Shown in pieces: positions 11,909 through 23,220 of a stretch of DNA of 64,000 nt. The notes under the pieces were generated by a model. It had not been told where the DNA came from, did not search any database, and saw only the letters and a program-made list of their open reading frames with translations. Made by a program: the position numbers and the translations under genes. Within the stretch, counting starts at the first letter, position 1, and each line of letters opens with the position of its first letter. The stretch covers positions 103,609-167,608 of the forward strand of contig MNCI01019132.1 in the NCBI GenBank assembly GCA_015680685.1, written 5' to 3'. Source of the DNA: Gnetum montanum. Its lineage: Eukaryota; Streptophyta; Gnetopsida; Gnetales; Gnetaceae.

Positions 11909-12770
11909 TGATGAAACATCAATAAGATGGTTGCATTGATGCATGTCCATCAATGTATCTTAGGATGCATTGATGTAGGTATATTTATGTTGAAGCAAAC
12001 ATTGCCTATATAAATGCATAAATCCCTTGCATTTATGGTTCTTTTTAGTCATTGACTTACCTAAACTCTTACGGTTTCTTCTTGTAGAAGTTAGAATATT
12101 TAACCTCTAAGTGCTTGCACCATAGATTCAAGTGATTGTACAAGATTTTATTCAAGTGCACATGTACTTGAACACATTTTCATGAGTAGGAAAAAAATCA
12201 AGATTTCTTCTATCCATTGCAACACTTGGATTAGCATAACTTTTACTTTCTAGTAGTTTACTTAACATACAATTTACTTTCTTATTATTAAGTAATTAAT
12301 ATTATCATCTGTAAGCACTTTGAGTATGACAACTTCAAGTAGGATATATTAATGCTTGGTAATCCTAGTAATGGATAGTTGGTATGCCCAGTAGTACACA
12401 CTTGGTAACCCAGCAATATTAGTATACATTCATGATATGTATGGAAAGTGGGAACAAATACTCCATGTTTAGGCTAGTTAGTTAATGAAGTAGTTAATTT
12501 AAATATTAAATCTTTATTTACTTAATCATTTAGTAAGTGGAGGAAATAATAAAAAATATAAAAAATACATATCTTATAGCACAATTACACTTAACCATAG
12601 GTATAGAATAACACAAGTGTTAGTTGGGAAATTAATGACTAATGACTACATAATTCACCCTCTAGGAATATTAGCCACTTAGGTAAATAAAGTCAATGAA
12701 ATTCAATTCAATCACATGTGCATGCTAGTGATTCATATGGTTAGGTGTAGGGGATACCTACTGCTCATCA
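11909..12770 (+). repeat. 5' LTR of element III
   Basis: 862 bases, from TGATGAAACATC to CTGCTCATCA. TATA box CTATATAAATGC near 12005. The short repeats TTGGTAATCCTAGTA, TGGTATGCCCAGTAGTA and TTGGTAACCCAGCAAT lie at 12350-12415. It is readily alignable with the 3' LTR at 59645-60513 but clearly diverged, indicating an old insertion. Confidence 0.85.
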
Positions 12771-12788
12771 TTGACATCATTATCAGGG
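12771..12788 (+). other. Primer-binding site of element III
   Basis: TTGACATCATTATCAGGG directly follows the LTR. It is a decayed version of the tRNA-Asp-type site of Athila elements (TGGCGCCGTTGCCGGGG, recalled). Confidence 0.55.
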
Positions 12789-12924
12789 AACTTAGTTTAG
12801 CTAAACTTGCTAATTATTAGTAGACGGTGAATTCATACAAAGTTGTTATAAGAAAATTGTAACGAATCATCTTTTTTAAAAATAATAATATTCTATCAAT
12901 GCACACTTTATCAAAAAAACTAAG

Positions 12925-15290
12925 ATGGCTACTTTTCATAGGAATGATTCACCACCACCTCTTGATGATTCGAATCAACAAGATGACAGTACCAAAAGGA
13001 CTACTAGTGAAAAACCTCAACAGCTGAAGTTGGTCTATGCACATCTAGATCCTTACTATCTAGATTTCACTTTCATTTTCCATTAGGATAAATAGATACA
13101 ATAGAGGTATATGGAGGACAACATTTTATTACCTTTCAATTGATTTATTCTTATAATTCTCATGAAAAATCTCATGAAGTTGGAGATTGAACCATTAGAA
13201 CCAGAATATGAGGTAATAGATCATACCTCTAGAGATTATCAACTAATAGATGCCCAACTTAGAAAATATCAATTCATGGAGGCATACTATGAAGCCTCCA
13301 AGGGCAAAAACATCCTAACATCATTTTTTCTACAGTCATAAAAGGAGGGCCTTGAAATTTTTTAGGCCAACCTCAACATCAAGATTCTCCTCTTTTCGAT
13401 GAGGAAGACACACTTCACCAATAGTTACAATTAACCTTGGTGAATAGCTAGGGTGAAGGGAGAACATAGTCCAAAAGTAGAAGAACTTCAAGGAAAATAT
13501 TTCTTAGCCATTCATCAAAAGAAAAATAAAAAGGACAATCAAAGGGCTAGTAGGCATCATTGTCCTAGCCCTTCACCTTCACCATCCTCCTTGATAGTAA
13601 ACTCTGAGAGGAGGGACTATGACTAGGACCAAATGAGGAATGCTTGGAACCAAGAAGGAGATAATAAAAAAATTTCATCATAGTAACGGAAAAAGAGAGC
13701 ATAGTCAACCACAATAGGAAGAGAAATATCATCAAGAATGAAGGCATAACAACTCACATCATAAGAGACATGGCCATGATAGAGGCCACCATGAATATAA
13801 TGACTATGATGAACCATTTCTTGCTACAAGGAATATGACCAATATTTTATAAGTAGTTCAAATTTCTACTAGGCATTAAAGGGATAGTATAGTTAAACAT
13901 CTTGACATGAATAATATTTCTAAATTTAAAAGAGTATGTAATATTAATCTACAACATTATTTATAGGCCTTTCATGATGCCTTTGCCTTGTAGAACATTG
14001 AAAACAAGTGGTAGAAACTCAAATTATTTTCCCAAGACACTCGTTAAAGAGGCTGAAAGTTAGTATGAATCCTTAGAGATGGAATTCATTCATAGATAGA
14101 GTGTAATGCTAGAGCTATTTTATGATAAGTACCAGACATTATCCAGGGTATCCAATTTAAGAAAAGAAATCTAAGGCTAGAAACAAGGAAATCATGAATC
14201 TTTGGATGTAGCCTTGGGTAGGTATTACTTTCTCTTACATTGATGCTCAAGCCATGAGTTTTCTTAAAGGAAATAACTCCACCACATAGTAGATAGGCTC
14301 TAAAAAAAAACTAAAGAAACTCTTGTAGTGTATGCCCAAAAGAGACTTTTAGAAATGAGAACCCATCAAATTCAAAGGCTTATCGATTAAGTGAGAAAGG
14401 AAGAAAGAAAGCTTAAGAAGTGAAAAAGTATAGAAGAATATAACAAGAACCCCTCCATTTGCAAAAGGAAGGTACATTTCTATGATTCAGAGGAGGAAGA
14501 ACCACTACATAAACTAGTGTAAAGGAAAAATCTTATTGATTCAAAAATTTGTTATAAAAATGTCATCTAAGGTGGACAAATTGTAGAACTTCTTGGATGA
14601 GAAGTTTCAAATAGCTCTTAAGACTATGGAAGAGAAAATAAAGTAGGGGAATAGAGATAGAGATATAAGGAGAAAGAAAAATACAGGAAAAGACTATTAT
14701 TTGTAGAAAGGTAAAGCTATAGAGGTTGTTGAGGTTGTAGATTCAAAAATAGATGATGAAGGATGTGACATTTGCTAATATGAATATCTTAAGGGATGTT
14801 GTCCTATAGTTTCATATTTATAAGAAACTACGGTATATGCTTTAAATCCAAAATTAGAAAAAAAGGCAATCAGCTAAGAGATTATCTTATCCACAAGACA
14901 ATTATCGGTAGCACCACCTCAACCTCAAGAACATTATCAGCAATGGAAAAACCCATTGTTGTGAGGGATGCCACCACTACCACAACAATATCCTTAGTAG
15001 CTACTAAACCCATATGGATATTATGTCTAGAAATATATATCTCCTTTTGGCTGTACAAGCGACGCTCCTTTCTCCCATCACCATTATTCCCTAGAATATC
15101 ATAGAATACCTAGTCTACAAATTGATTTTCCTTCCACTTATCCTCCTAGTTATTCACCAACTTACCCTATAACCTCTAATAATACTCCCTTACCATCTGT
15201 AGTACCTATGCAAGGGGAAATTCCAATATAGCCTCAACAATGAAATGCAAAAAAGACTATGAACTTACAATCAAATGACCATCTAAGTGG
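12925..15290 (+). pseudogene. Gag of element III (decayed)
   Basis: The ATG at 12925 opens MATFHRNDSPPPLDDSNQQD. A serine/arginine/histidine-rich stretch follows. The retrotransposon gag core is at about 14040-14170, with ESLEMEFIHR and ELFYDKYQTLSRVSNLRKE matching gag of element II. A zinc knuckle (CDIC, then GCC) lies at 14762-14806, in the CX2CX3HX4C spacing with the His lost. A proline/tyrosine/glutamine-rich tail runs to about 15240. There are numerous stops, many of them TAG or TAA where homologues have Gln. The product would have been the capsid of the only pol-bearing element here. Confidence 0.75.
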
Positions 15291-15299
15291 TTTTGAGCA

Positions 15300-15940
15300 T
15301 AAGCCTTGAAAAGGGGCTTTCTTTAGATCCAATAGTCCACATAAATCCTTATAGATATCTGTGATTGATAATGCTACATCAATTGCTTCTAAAATTACCA
15401 TCGAGTAGCCTTCAAAACAAAAGTTCCAGAATATTCATACTATCATGTTGACTCATGTAGTAATAGATTAGATCAAGGTAGGACACCTTCCTAGGAAATG
15501 ATTTAATCTTGGGAGTCCCTTAATTTATTTATAGATTGGAGGAAATGATCCATGTAAGGCTCTACTAAAGTCAAGTTCCAAAGTGAGCTTAATATCTTAA
15601 GAGATGTATAAGACTTGGAACCTACATCCACTTAAGAAATGCAATATCAAATTAGAGCTTGCAAACCAATTCATCACTATTTATTTGGAATTAGTAGAGG
15701 ATATTATGACCACCATCTATGGCTGGTTATATCCCATAAACTTCCTAATAATCCAAGTAGATAACTATAATGGGGACTTCCTTATTATTATGAGAAGGGC
15801 TTGGCTTAGCACAATCAACACCCAGTTAGGAATCAAGGACCTTTCCTTGGAAATCTCTAAGAAAAAATATTTTGAAAAAATACAGAAGAAGCAAGTTACA
15901 TGCATCACATATAGTGATATAGGGTACCATTATGTGCAAA
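15300..15940 (+). pseudogene. Aspartic protease region of element III
   Basis: Retropepsin-like protease that would cut the Gag-Pol polyprotein. The active-site segment near 15555-15605 reads LLKSSSKVSLISXEMYKTW, where homologues have a DGGS/DSGS core: the catalytic Asp appears lost. Downstream, NFLIIQVDNYNGDFLIIMRRAWL (15742-15810; only its fold is informative here) matches the 'D.Y..ILGRPWL' flap end. One open stretch spans 15604-15948. Lost catalytic residue plus flanking stops make it non-functional. Confidence 0.65.
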
Positions 15941-16439
15941 AGATATGAACTATGAAAAGTACATCCATCAAAGCATGCAATAAGTATGTCAAGACATCAA
16001 ATGTTCAAAGGTGCCTATATGTAATAGCCACAAAACAATAAGGTATCCAATGGCTAATGATAGATAATAGTTTTGATTCAATAATATGCATGGAAGCAGT
16101 AGAACTTCTCATAAGGGCTTATATTGATAACATGAATAAAATGGAGTAGATCCATAACTAACTCTTCCACAAAGAAGCAAAAATGGATTAGGAAGAGTTG
16201 AAAATCCTTGATCATTTTAAATAGGATTTTCTTAAACTCAAGACTTTATCGACAACATTGGAATATGTTTTTTTATATAATGAAGAGCTAGTAATTATTA
16301 ATGTCAATCTCATCAAAGAACAAGAAAAGAAAGCTACTAAAAGTTATAAACAAATGGCCAATAGCTTTCATTTAATTATATCATAAGTTAACCGAAATAG
16401 ATCTGCACATATGCTAGCACCAAATCTATACATACTCCA

Positions 16440-17850
16440 TTATAAAGCTGAGGAGGTAGTTATAGAAAAGACTAAATCCAAAGCCTAAGAAAGTTGTTAA
16501 AGATGAAGTTGAACAAATTTTTAAGGTAGGATTCATCTATCCTGTAGCAGATAGTGAGTGGGTAAGCCTACTCATTATTATGTTAAAATAGGAAGGAAAA
16601 TGGGGAGTTTATATAGATTTCAAACTATTGAACATGGCTACATTTAAAGATAATTTTCCATTGTTATTTGTGGACCAGGTTTTGGATACAATTGCATAAT
16701 ATAATCACTATAGTTTTCTAGATGGCTATTGAACATGGCTACATTTAAAGATAAATTTTCATTGTTATTTGTGGACAAGGTTTTGGATACAATTGCATAA
16801 TATAATCACTATAGTTTTCTAGATGGTTATACTGCCTATAATTAAATTCAAATTGCATTAGAAGACTAGGCCAAAACAACTTTTACAAGTCCCTGGGGGA
16901 CTTTTGCATATAAAAAGATGTCCTTTGATCTTTATAATACTCTTGTAACTTTTTTATGCTTGGTACTAAGCACCTTTCAGAAGCAAATTAGTATTGGTGT
17001 GGAAGTCTTCATTGATGAATTTTACACCTATAGTACTAACTTTGAATATGCATTGGACCATATTAAGTAGGTTTTGAAATGATGTGTAGAGATGAACCTG
17101 CAAATTAACTAACATAAGAGCCACTTGAAGGTCAAAGAAGATATTTTCTTCTAACACCAGATTTTAGGAAAGGGGATTAAGGTGGACCCTAAAAAGTAAG
17201 ATTCATCCAAGAAATAACTAAGAAACCTTAAATGGTAAGAGATGTGAGGTCATTCCTTGGTCATACTAGTTACTACAAGTGCTTCATAGAAAATTGCTCT
17301 AAAATTTCCAGACTATTGGTAGAGCTCATAAAGAAAGATGTAGGCTTTAAAAGGATCATTGTATGTAAACAAGCATTCTAGAACTTAAAGCAGAAGCTTG
17401 TAGAAACCCTGATTCTACATGCCTTAGATTGATTCAAGCCATTCCATATAATGATAGATGCATCTAACTATGCTTTGGAAGTGGTGCTTACACAAATGGA
17501 TTATCAAAAACTTCCATATTACATTCATTGTGCAAGAAAAAGCATTATGGGTGCATAAGTTAATTACACCATCACTAGAAAAGAACTCATGGAAATGGTG
17601 TATGTCTTGGAAAAATTTAGGCAATATGTGCTTGGATATGCAATTTTTGTGTATGCTAACCATAGTGCAATATAATTTCTAATGAACAAGCCAATGGTTA
17701 GAACCATGTTATATAGTGGTTGGTAATTTTAAAGGAATTTGAACTTACCATGGTGGACCAGATAGGAACCAAGCACATAGTTTCTGATTATTTGTCTTAG
17801 TTAAGATGGGATAGCAAGAAGGATGAAGAACCCTTATTTGATCAATTTTC
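16440..17850 (+). pseudogene. Reverse transcriptase and RNase H of element III
   Basis: RT copies the RNA into DNA and RNase H removes the template. RT motifs in order: VVKDEVEQIFKVGFIYPVADS (16490-16552), WGVYIDFKLLNMATFKDNFP (16600-16660), YSFLDG (about 16708-16725), SPWGTFAYKKMSF (16891-16930) and the catalytic box VFIDEFYTYS (about 17005-17038), where YxDD has become FIDE. RNase H starts near 17430 with FHIMIDASNYALEVVLTQ and continues to YAIFVYANHSA near 17670. A 101-base tandem duplication (16625-16725 repeated at 16726-16826) shifts the frame in the catalytic region. The F.DDF.VYG-like box points to the Athila branch. Confidence 0.85.
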
Positions 17851-17899
17851 AGATGAACTCCTCTTTGCTAAGTCCATTAATGTCCAAGGACCAAAGGAT

Positions 17900-18212
17900 A
17901 CCAATTGATATGAGGAGTTCCTTTCTTATCTACTCACATAGGAGACTCCAATAAAATGGGATTATAAGAAGAAACAATATTTTCTTCACTATATCAAGCA
18001 TTACAGGGAGATCCAAGGTAATCTTTATAAGGTTTATGTTAATGGCCTGGTGCAATGTTGTATACTTGATGTAGATTAGTTGAGAATCCTCTAGGATGCT
18101 CACGAATGTTCTCACAGGGGCCACTACATAGGAAGAAGGAAGGCTATAAAGATCCTTATGATATGATACTTTTGACCAACAATCTTTAGGAATGCTCATC
18201 ATTTTTCCCATT
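17900..18212 (+). pseudogene. Integrase of element III, part 1 (zinc-binding domain)
   Basis: The H2C2-type N-terminal domain is recognisable: DAHECSHRGHYIGRRKAIK at about 18090-18150, then NAHHFSHL near 18190-18212, where element IV broke the gene. The TSD CCATT occupies 18208-18212. The frame carries several stops. Confidence 0.75.
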
Positions 18213-19235
18213 TGAAACACCACCAATTTCAGCTTAATACTTTGAATAGAAATTTATTTCTCCGCGATTCAAGGATGGAAGCCCAATTAAAGCAAAGCTA
18301 ACACAAGCAGCCGGTTGGCAGCCATGATTTGGATTAGTCAGGTGGGAGCCTGAAGCCGTTGTTGATGATTCCTTGGATGTCTTCATCGCTGGTTCCATGG
18401 AACAGCATCTGCGGGGAGGGGGGGGGCCATAAGATTGAGCAAGTCTCTGTGCGCCTCGTGACTGCAGCATTCAATGATGAAATTTACAGGCGTCCTGCAC
18501 TGGTTTTCATGGCCGTTGTTCTCCCTCTGCTGCGTCATCCCTCTGCCATGCCCCCTGCCGCCGTTTCTGCTGACCACCGCGCTGCCTGATGTCACGCTGC
18601 CTTCGTCGCATCTCTGTCTCCCGCTGCTCACTGTCCCTGACATTCCTGCGCTTTTTGTTGCTTCCACTCCTGCGCTTTCTACTGTTGTCTCCCCTACGTG
18701 GCCTGCCCTACTGTTTCCTCCACTGTAGCCGCCGCGTTGCTGACTGTGCCACATTTCTGCTCCTTGGGCGCTCGGCACATCCGATTTTTGGCTTCCAAGT
18801 TCTTCTCATATCATCACATCATCCTGTCACATTTTTCCGGGGCTAGGCATTTGACTTGCCATTCACACTTGTGCAACTACGCTTTGACCGGTGCACATTT
18901 TTTTTAAAACAATATAATACAGTTTCATCATTGTCTCCTATTTACATTATTTTATGCTTTGTTTGCAATATAATTTCATTCACGTACGCTTTATTTACAT
19001 TTCGTATCATTGTTTACATTTCTTTTACATCCTGTTTACGATAACCCCGGCGCTAGCCATAGCTTACACTCGGGGAAGTCCTTGGTTGATTTGCGTGCAA
19101 ACCATCCAAGGCACTCTGCCTTCGTTCCCTTTTCCAGCTTGCCCTCAAGCGAAGGCAGGGTCCGCTATGGCTTCCCAACGATCTCTCGGTGTTTGTTTCC
19201 CTTCCAGCCTTACACTGACGATTTAGGTCAATATA
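18213..19235 (+). repeat. 5' LTR of element IV (core promoter deleted)
   Basis: 1023 bases, ending AATATA (the 3' copy ends GTACA). Compared with the 3' LTR it lacks 1.23 kb between TCC at 18761-18763 and TTGGGCG. The missing part holds the TATA box seen at 26955 in the 3' LTR. The deletion endpoints share TCC, as in a short-homology deletion. Confidence 0.88.
18334..18411 (-). pseudogene. Possible captured gene fragment with an ADP-ribosyltransferase-like HGT motif (5' LTR copy)
   Basis: On the minus strand this encodes MLFHGTSDEDIQGIINNGF followed by RLPP and a stop. The pattern resembles the LFHG(T/S)..I..II..GF segment holding the catalytic His of PARP-type ADP-ribosyltransferases. It is preceded by a C-rich tract ending in CAG, like a splice acceptor, suggesting capture of genomic DNA. 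The same fragment is at 25479-25556. Only about 25 residues, so this could be coincidence. Confidence 0.35.
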
Positions 19236-19240
19236 GTTTT

Positions 19241-19258
19241 TGGCGCTAGAAGGAGGGC
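19241..19258 (+). other. Primer-binding site of element IV: tRNA-Asn
   Basis: TGGCGCTAGAAGGAGGGC lies five bases after the LTR. Its complement ends GCCCTCCTTCTAGCG plus CCA, which I recognise as the 3' end of plant cytosolic tRNA-Asn(GUU). Element V has a two-mismatch version at 35571-35588. Confidence 0.8.
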
Positions 19259-19334
19259 CACTTTCTTGTTATTAATCAAAGTCTCACTACCTATCAAAAC
19301 TCCATTCATCTATCCCAGTCCATTCACGTTTATC

Positions 19335-22300
19335 ATGGAATCTTCCCAAGTCAACCCAGTAACACTACCAATTGCTTCAAACCCTATGACTGCTACGGAA
19401 TCCATAACCGTCACTGAACACATAAATCCTCAAGGCCCTACATGCCAATCCCTCAGGCTACAAGGCAAAGGCCCCATTCATGCAACTCTTACACCTGAAC
19501 AATATAATTTTATCTATGTTAAGATCCAAGCCAGCCTACCCATTGATCGTATAGAGAGGGAAGCTAACCGAGAATATGAATTCATCCACAAAGGAGGACG
19601 TGAGTTTATCCCTTCAGCTTTTGACATAATCCCACTATCTGAAATTCATCATAAACTCATATCCCAACTTCTCATGGTTAAAAATCAAGCCTTACAACTA
19701 CCTCCCATAGAGCCTCAAGATGAAGAAGATGACTTTGCAGCCCAATCTGAACATGGAGAATCATACCATACTGTTAGCCCCCATGCCCACACAAACCTAT
19801 TATCCCATCCTTTCCTAGAAGAAAATATGTTTCCTTCTTCATCCATAAACATTTAAGCACATGTTCCCCATTCCATCCCTATCTTCTCCATGCTCAATAA
19901 CATTCACTCTGATGCATCCACTTCCATAATTCCTCCACCAACACAGTCTCAACAACTCCCCCAAACCAACGTAGGGTCAATCCCCCAACCTCAAGTAGTT
20001 GGAATACCATCAGTCATACCAGCTTCCACATCCATCCATTACATACCCCAGATGCAAATTCATAGGCCACCATTGATTACTCCTAGCCAACATGTTCAAG
20101 GTGTTGCCTCACAACATGTGGCTGGGTAGTGGGTTCCACCAGTAGTCTCAGTCCCGAATACCATCCCACCACAACAAATGTTAGCCCAACAACCTGCTTT
20201 TCCACAAACAATGCAACAATTAAACCATTATCATCCACAATCAACTCAATCCATTGGTTTGCATACCACCCAAGAATGGGCAAACACACAAAAAATGGTG
20301 CACTCGTTGGTAGAAGAATTAAAATGCCTTAAAACTTTCAACAATGAAGAAGTCAAGGTACTAGATTTCTATCAAGATGACCCAATTGACCCCTCAGTTC
20401 CACCCTTGACCTTGCCAAAAAGAGTCTCACTACCTAAACTGACCAAATACAATGGAGAAGGGCACCAAAATGCCCACCTAGTAACATTTAGAACCGAAAG
20501 CCTTTTACTTCAAGCATGGCCCCATGTAATCTTGCGAATGATTGCAATGTCCTTAACCAGAAAAGCCTTAGACTGGTACCGATCTCTACCTCGTAGCTCC
20601 ATATCTTCTTTAGAGAATTTGTTGCATCAATTTGTCACCCGTTTCAAATACAATCTAAAACCTGAAGCCACATTAGATAGCTTGATTCAAATTAAACAAG
20701 CGCCTTTAGAGCCAGCACAGAAATTTATCCAAAGGTGGAGTGCAGCCTTAAACGAACTTCATGAACCTATCCCCAAAACATATTTACTCACTATCCTCAA
20801 ATCAGCGGTGAATGACTTTATTAAGTCAAAACTTTACTATCTGAAAGCCTGCACATTGAGCCAAGCATTCGTACAAATCAAAGACATAGAAGAAGTTGCA
20901 CAAACAAGCAATGACCTAGCCTACTTAGCCTTTAGAAGCCAATACATAAGGAAAGATAAACCCAAAACAATGGTAGGAGCAGTGGCTCAGGGAAAACAAC
21001 CCACTATCCCAAACAACTATGAAAAAACAACACCCACTCATACACCTAAAAGTTCCTCAAATAGAAACAACAACACAGGTCATGCACATACCTTTGAAAG
21101 AAAAGACCCTACTCAGTACACACCATTGCCCATGAAGCCTTCACAAATGCTTGACCAACTTCTAAAGGTTGGGTTAATTCAACATAAAGGAATGTCTCTT
21201 GTGGCCTCACAAAGACATGATCGCTTTTGCGAATTGGCCAAAAATCCAGCCTTAGCAACACCCAACAAACCCCTTATCCCAAAAGGCTTTAGGTTGGATA
21301 GGTTTTGTGAGTATCATCAATGGTGTGGTCATGGGACTGATTACTGCTATGCACTGAAGCAAGACATACAACGCATGATAGATGGGGGTGAAGTAGCATT
21401 CGACGAGACAAACCCAGTAAGGCCCCAAAATCAATCCATGGGGGTCTATAAAGATCCTCTCAATACCAAAATCAACGATGCCCCTTATGTGATTAATACT
21501 ATCCATATGGAAAATAGACAAGACGTCCCGCGAAGACCTTTTCTGATTCAGAGACCTTTAGAAAACACACCTACCCCAACATCTCCTCAAATCCCNGGAG
21601 ACCTTTAGAAAACACACCTACCCCAACATCTCCTCAAATCCCTTTTACCACATGCACGACCCCCACACCATCAAAACCATTCATCATCCGCATACCTCCT
21701 TTAGTTGCCACCACAACAAACACACCATCTGAAAACCGACCCATTCCCTTTGTGATCCAAGTGCCAAAACACCCTAGCACACAACCCACATCCACTTCTC
21801 GATGACCTGTGCGAGAACGTCTTGTCGATAGGCTAATAAGAGAATGCTTGGAAAAAGAAAAAAGAGAGCGTATGAAGAGAGAAAACCATAGACATGAATT
21901 AGGTTTGCCAAAGCCTACACCGCTAAGCACCGTTCCCATGAGTTCGTCCGTTAATGAGCCTAGTACAAGTCATATCCCAAACCCAACATTCTCAAATACT
22001 AATGTAAAAACCCCTCCACAAGAAATACAAATACTAGGTCAAATGGACCAAATCTCTACAAATAAGAATGTCCCAAATGGTAAAGACCTAGCTAACGCAT
22101 TGACCTAGGTCATGCAAGCCTTAAAACAAAAGAATACTTCTTTAAGTTTGTATGACCTAGTGATGACTTCACCAGTACATCGAGAGGCTCTCGTACAAAT
22201 GTTAACTTCAATTTTTGTTAGTGAGGATCTCCCTGCAGACGAACCATCCATTTATGCAGTATTATCCCCACAACTTCAGGAATCAAAGACCACATCCTTA

Positions 22301-23035
22301 GAATTCCATGTTAAGGACATTAAGCTAGATGAGAAAACAAGGGAAATCACCACAGCCCCTATGTTCATAACAATACAGGTTGATCATTTCAAAATACGTA
22401 GGGTGCATGTCGATGATGGTGCAGCAACAAATGTAATACCTTTTTCCATCATTGAAAAACTGGGACTCACTGAACAAATACAACCTACAACAACCTCTTT
22501 CTTGAGATCCTTCAGTGGTTCCCGTGTGGGAGTGAAAGGCATGGTTACCTTAGATTTCATAGCCGGAGACCAATTCCCTACATCAGCTGAATTCATAGTG
22601 GTTGATGAAATGCCAGGGTTTAATCTGATCCTAGGACGTCCTTGGCTAGCTCAACTTAAAGTTGTATCTTCACCAATCCATCAGGAGATACATCTACCTT
22701 ACGAGGGTGGTGAGATCATCATACATGGGGATACAACATCATCAATCATTTCCTCACACCTTGAGGTAGATCAAGGGTCAGAAATTGAGTTCATTAAGCC
22801 TAAACAAGAAACCATAGACATACATCAAAACGTGAACCCAACATTGATTCACAACCCAACTAGCACTGAAGAAACACAAGAAGACACAGACATAGGAGCC
22901 ATTTCTACTGATGTTTCTTGGTCAGAACTACCCTTTGACATCACTGATGAAGGGGAAGGTGAATATAAGATCATACCCATACACCCAGCCCCACACATTA
23001 AGCTACAAAAGATCAAGAGACAGCTCAACAACTAG
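19335..23035 (+). pseudogene. Gag-protease of element IV (nearly intact, few stops)
   Basis: The ATG at 19335 (MESSQVNPV) is preferred; the upstream in-frame ATG at 19266 lies almost on the PBS. Gag core: ALDWYRSLPRSSISSLENLL (about 20568-20630) then FVTRFKYNLKPEATLDSL. Zinc knuckle CEYHQWCGHGTDYC (about 21310-21350), the CxYHxxxGHxTxxC form of the Tat/Ogre branch. Protease active site HVDDGAATNVIP (about 22407-22442) and flap end FNLILGRPWLAQLKVV (22619-22665). It is broken by TAA at 19855, TAG at about 20127, TGA at about 21803 and TAG at 22107, plus the artefactual duplication at N 21596. Three of these stops could be single C-to-T changes. No RT follows the protease. Confidence 0.88.
21547..21643. 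other. Assembly join: ~45-base overlap repeated on both sides of a single N (21596)
   Basis: The segment from GAGACCTTTAGAAAACACAC to ATCTCCTCAAATCCC occurs immediately before and immediately after the N. This looks like overlapping contig ends abutted with one N. It shifts the gag-protease frame artificially. Confidence 0.85.
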
Positions 23036-23058
23036 AATGAATGATACAAACTATCTGA

Positions 23059-23220
23059 AATGACGTTAAACTACGAACTGTCCGAAATGACGTTAAACTA
23101 CAAACTATCTGAAATGACATTAAACTACGAACTGTCCGAAATGATGTTAAACTACGAACTATCCAAAATGACGTTAAACTACAACAAGTCTGCAATGACA
23201 TTAAACTAGCCACGGTCAGG
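23059..23220 (+). repeat. 27-base tandem repeat, six units (9-codon period)
   Basis: The unit AATGACGTTAAACTACGAAC plus TGTCCGA repeats at exactly 23059, 23086, 23113, 23140, 23167 and 23194. It starts 24 bases after the gag-protease stop. One plus frame reads NDVKLRTVR per unit and another MTLNYELSE, so two plus frames stay open across it. It is a tandem repeat region between gag-protease and 3' LTR, as known in Tat/Ogre elements. Confidence 0.92.

Noticed and set aside
14796-15104. A 102-codon open frame in the gag region of III
   Set aside because: It is out of frame with the gag zinc-knuckle reading and does not match gag of I or II.
12900-18212. Integrated plant pararetrovirus
   Set aside because: Presence of integrase, LTRs, PBS, PPT and TSD identifies LTR retrotransposons; no movement-protein or coat-protein motif is seen.
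18359-19249. Overlapping open frames in the 5' LTR of IV
   Set aside because: Multiple mutually overlapping frames in GC-rich LTR DNA without recognisable motif.
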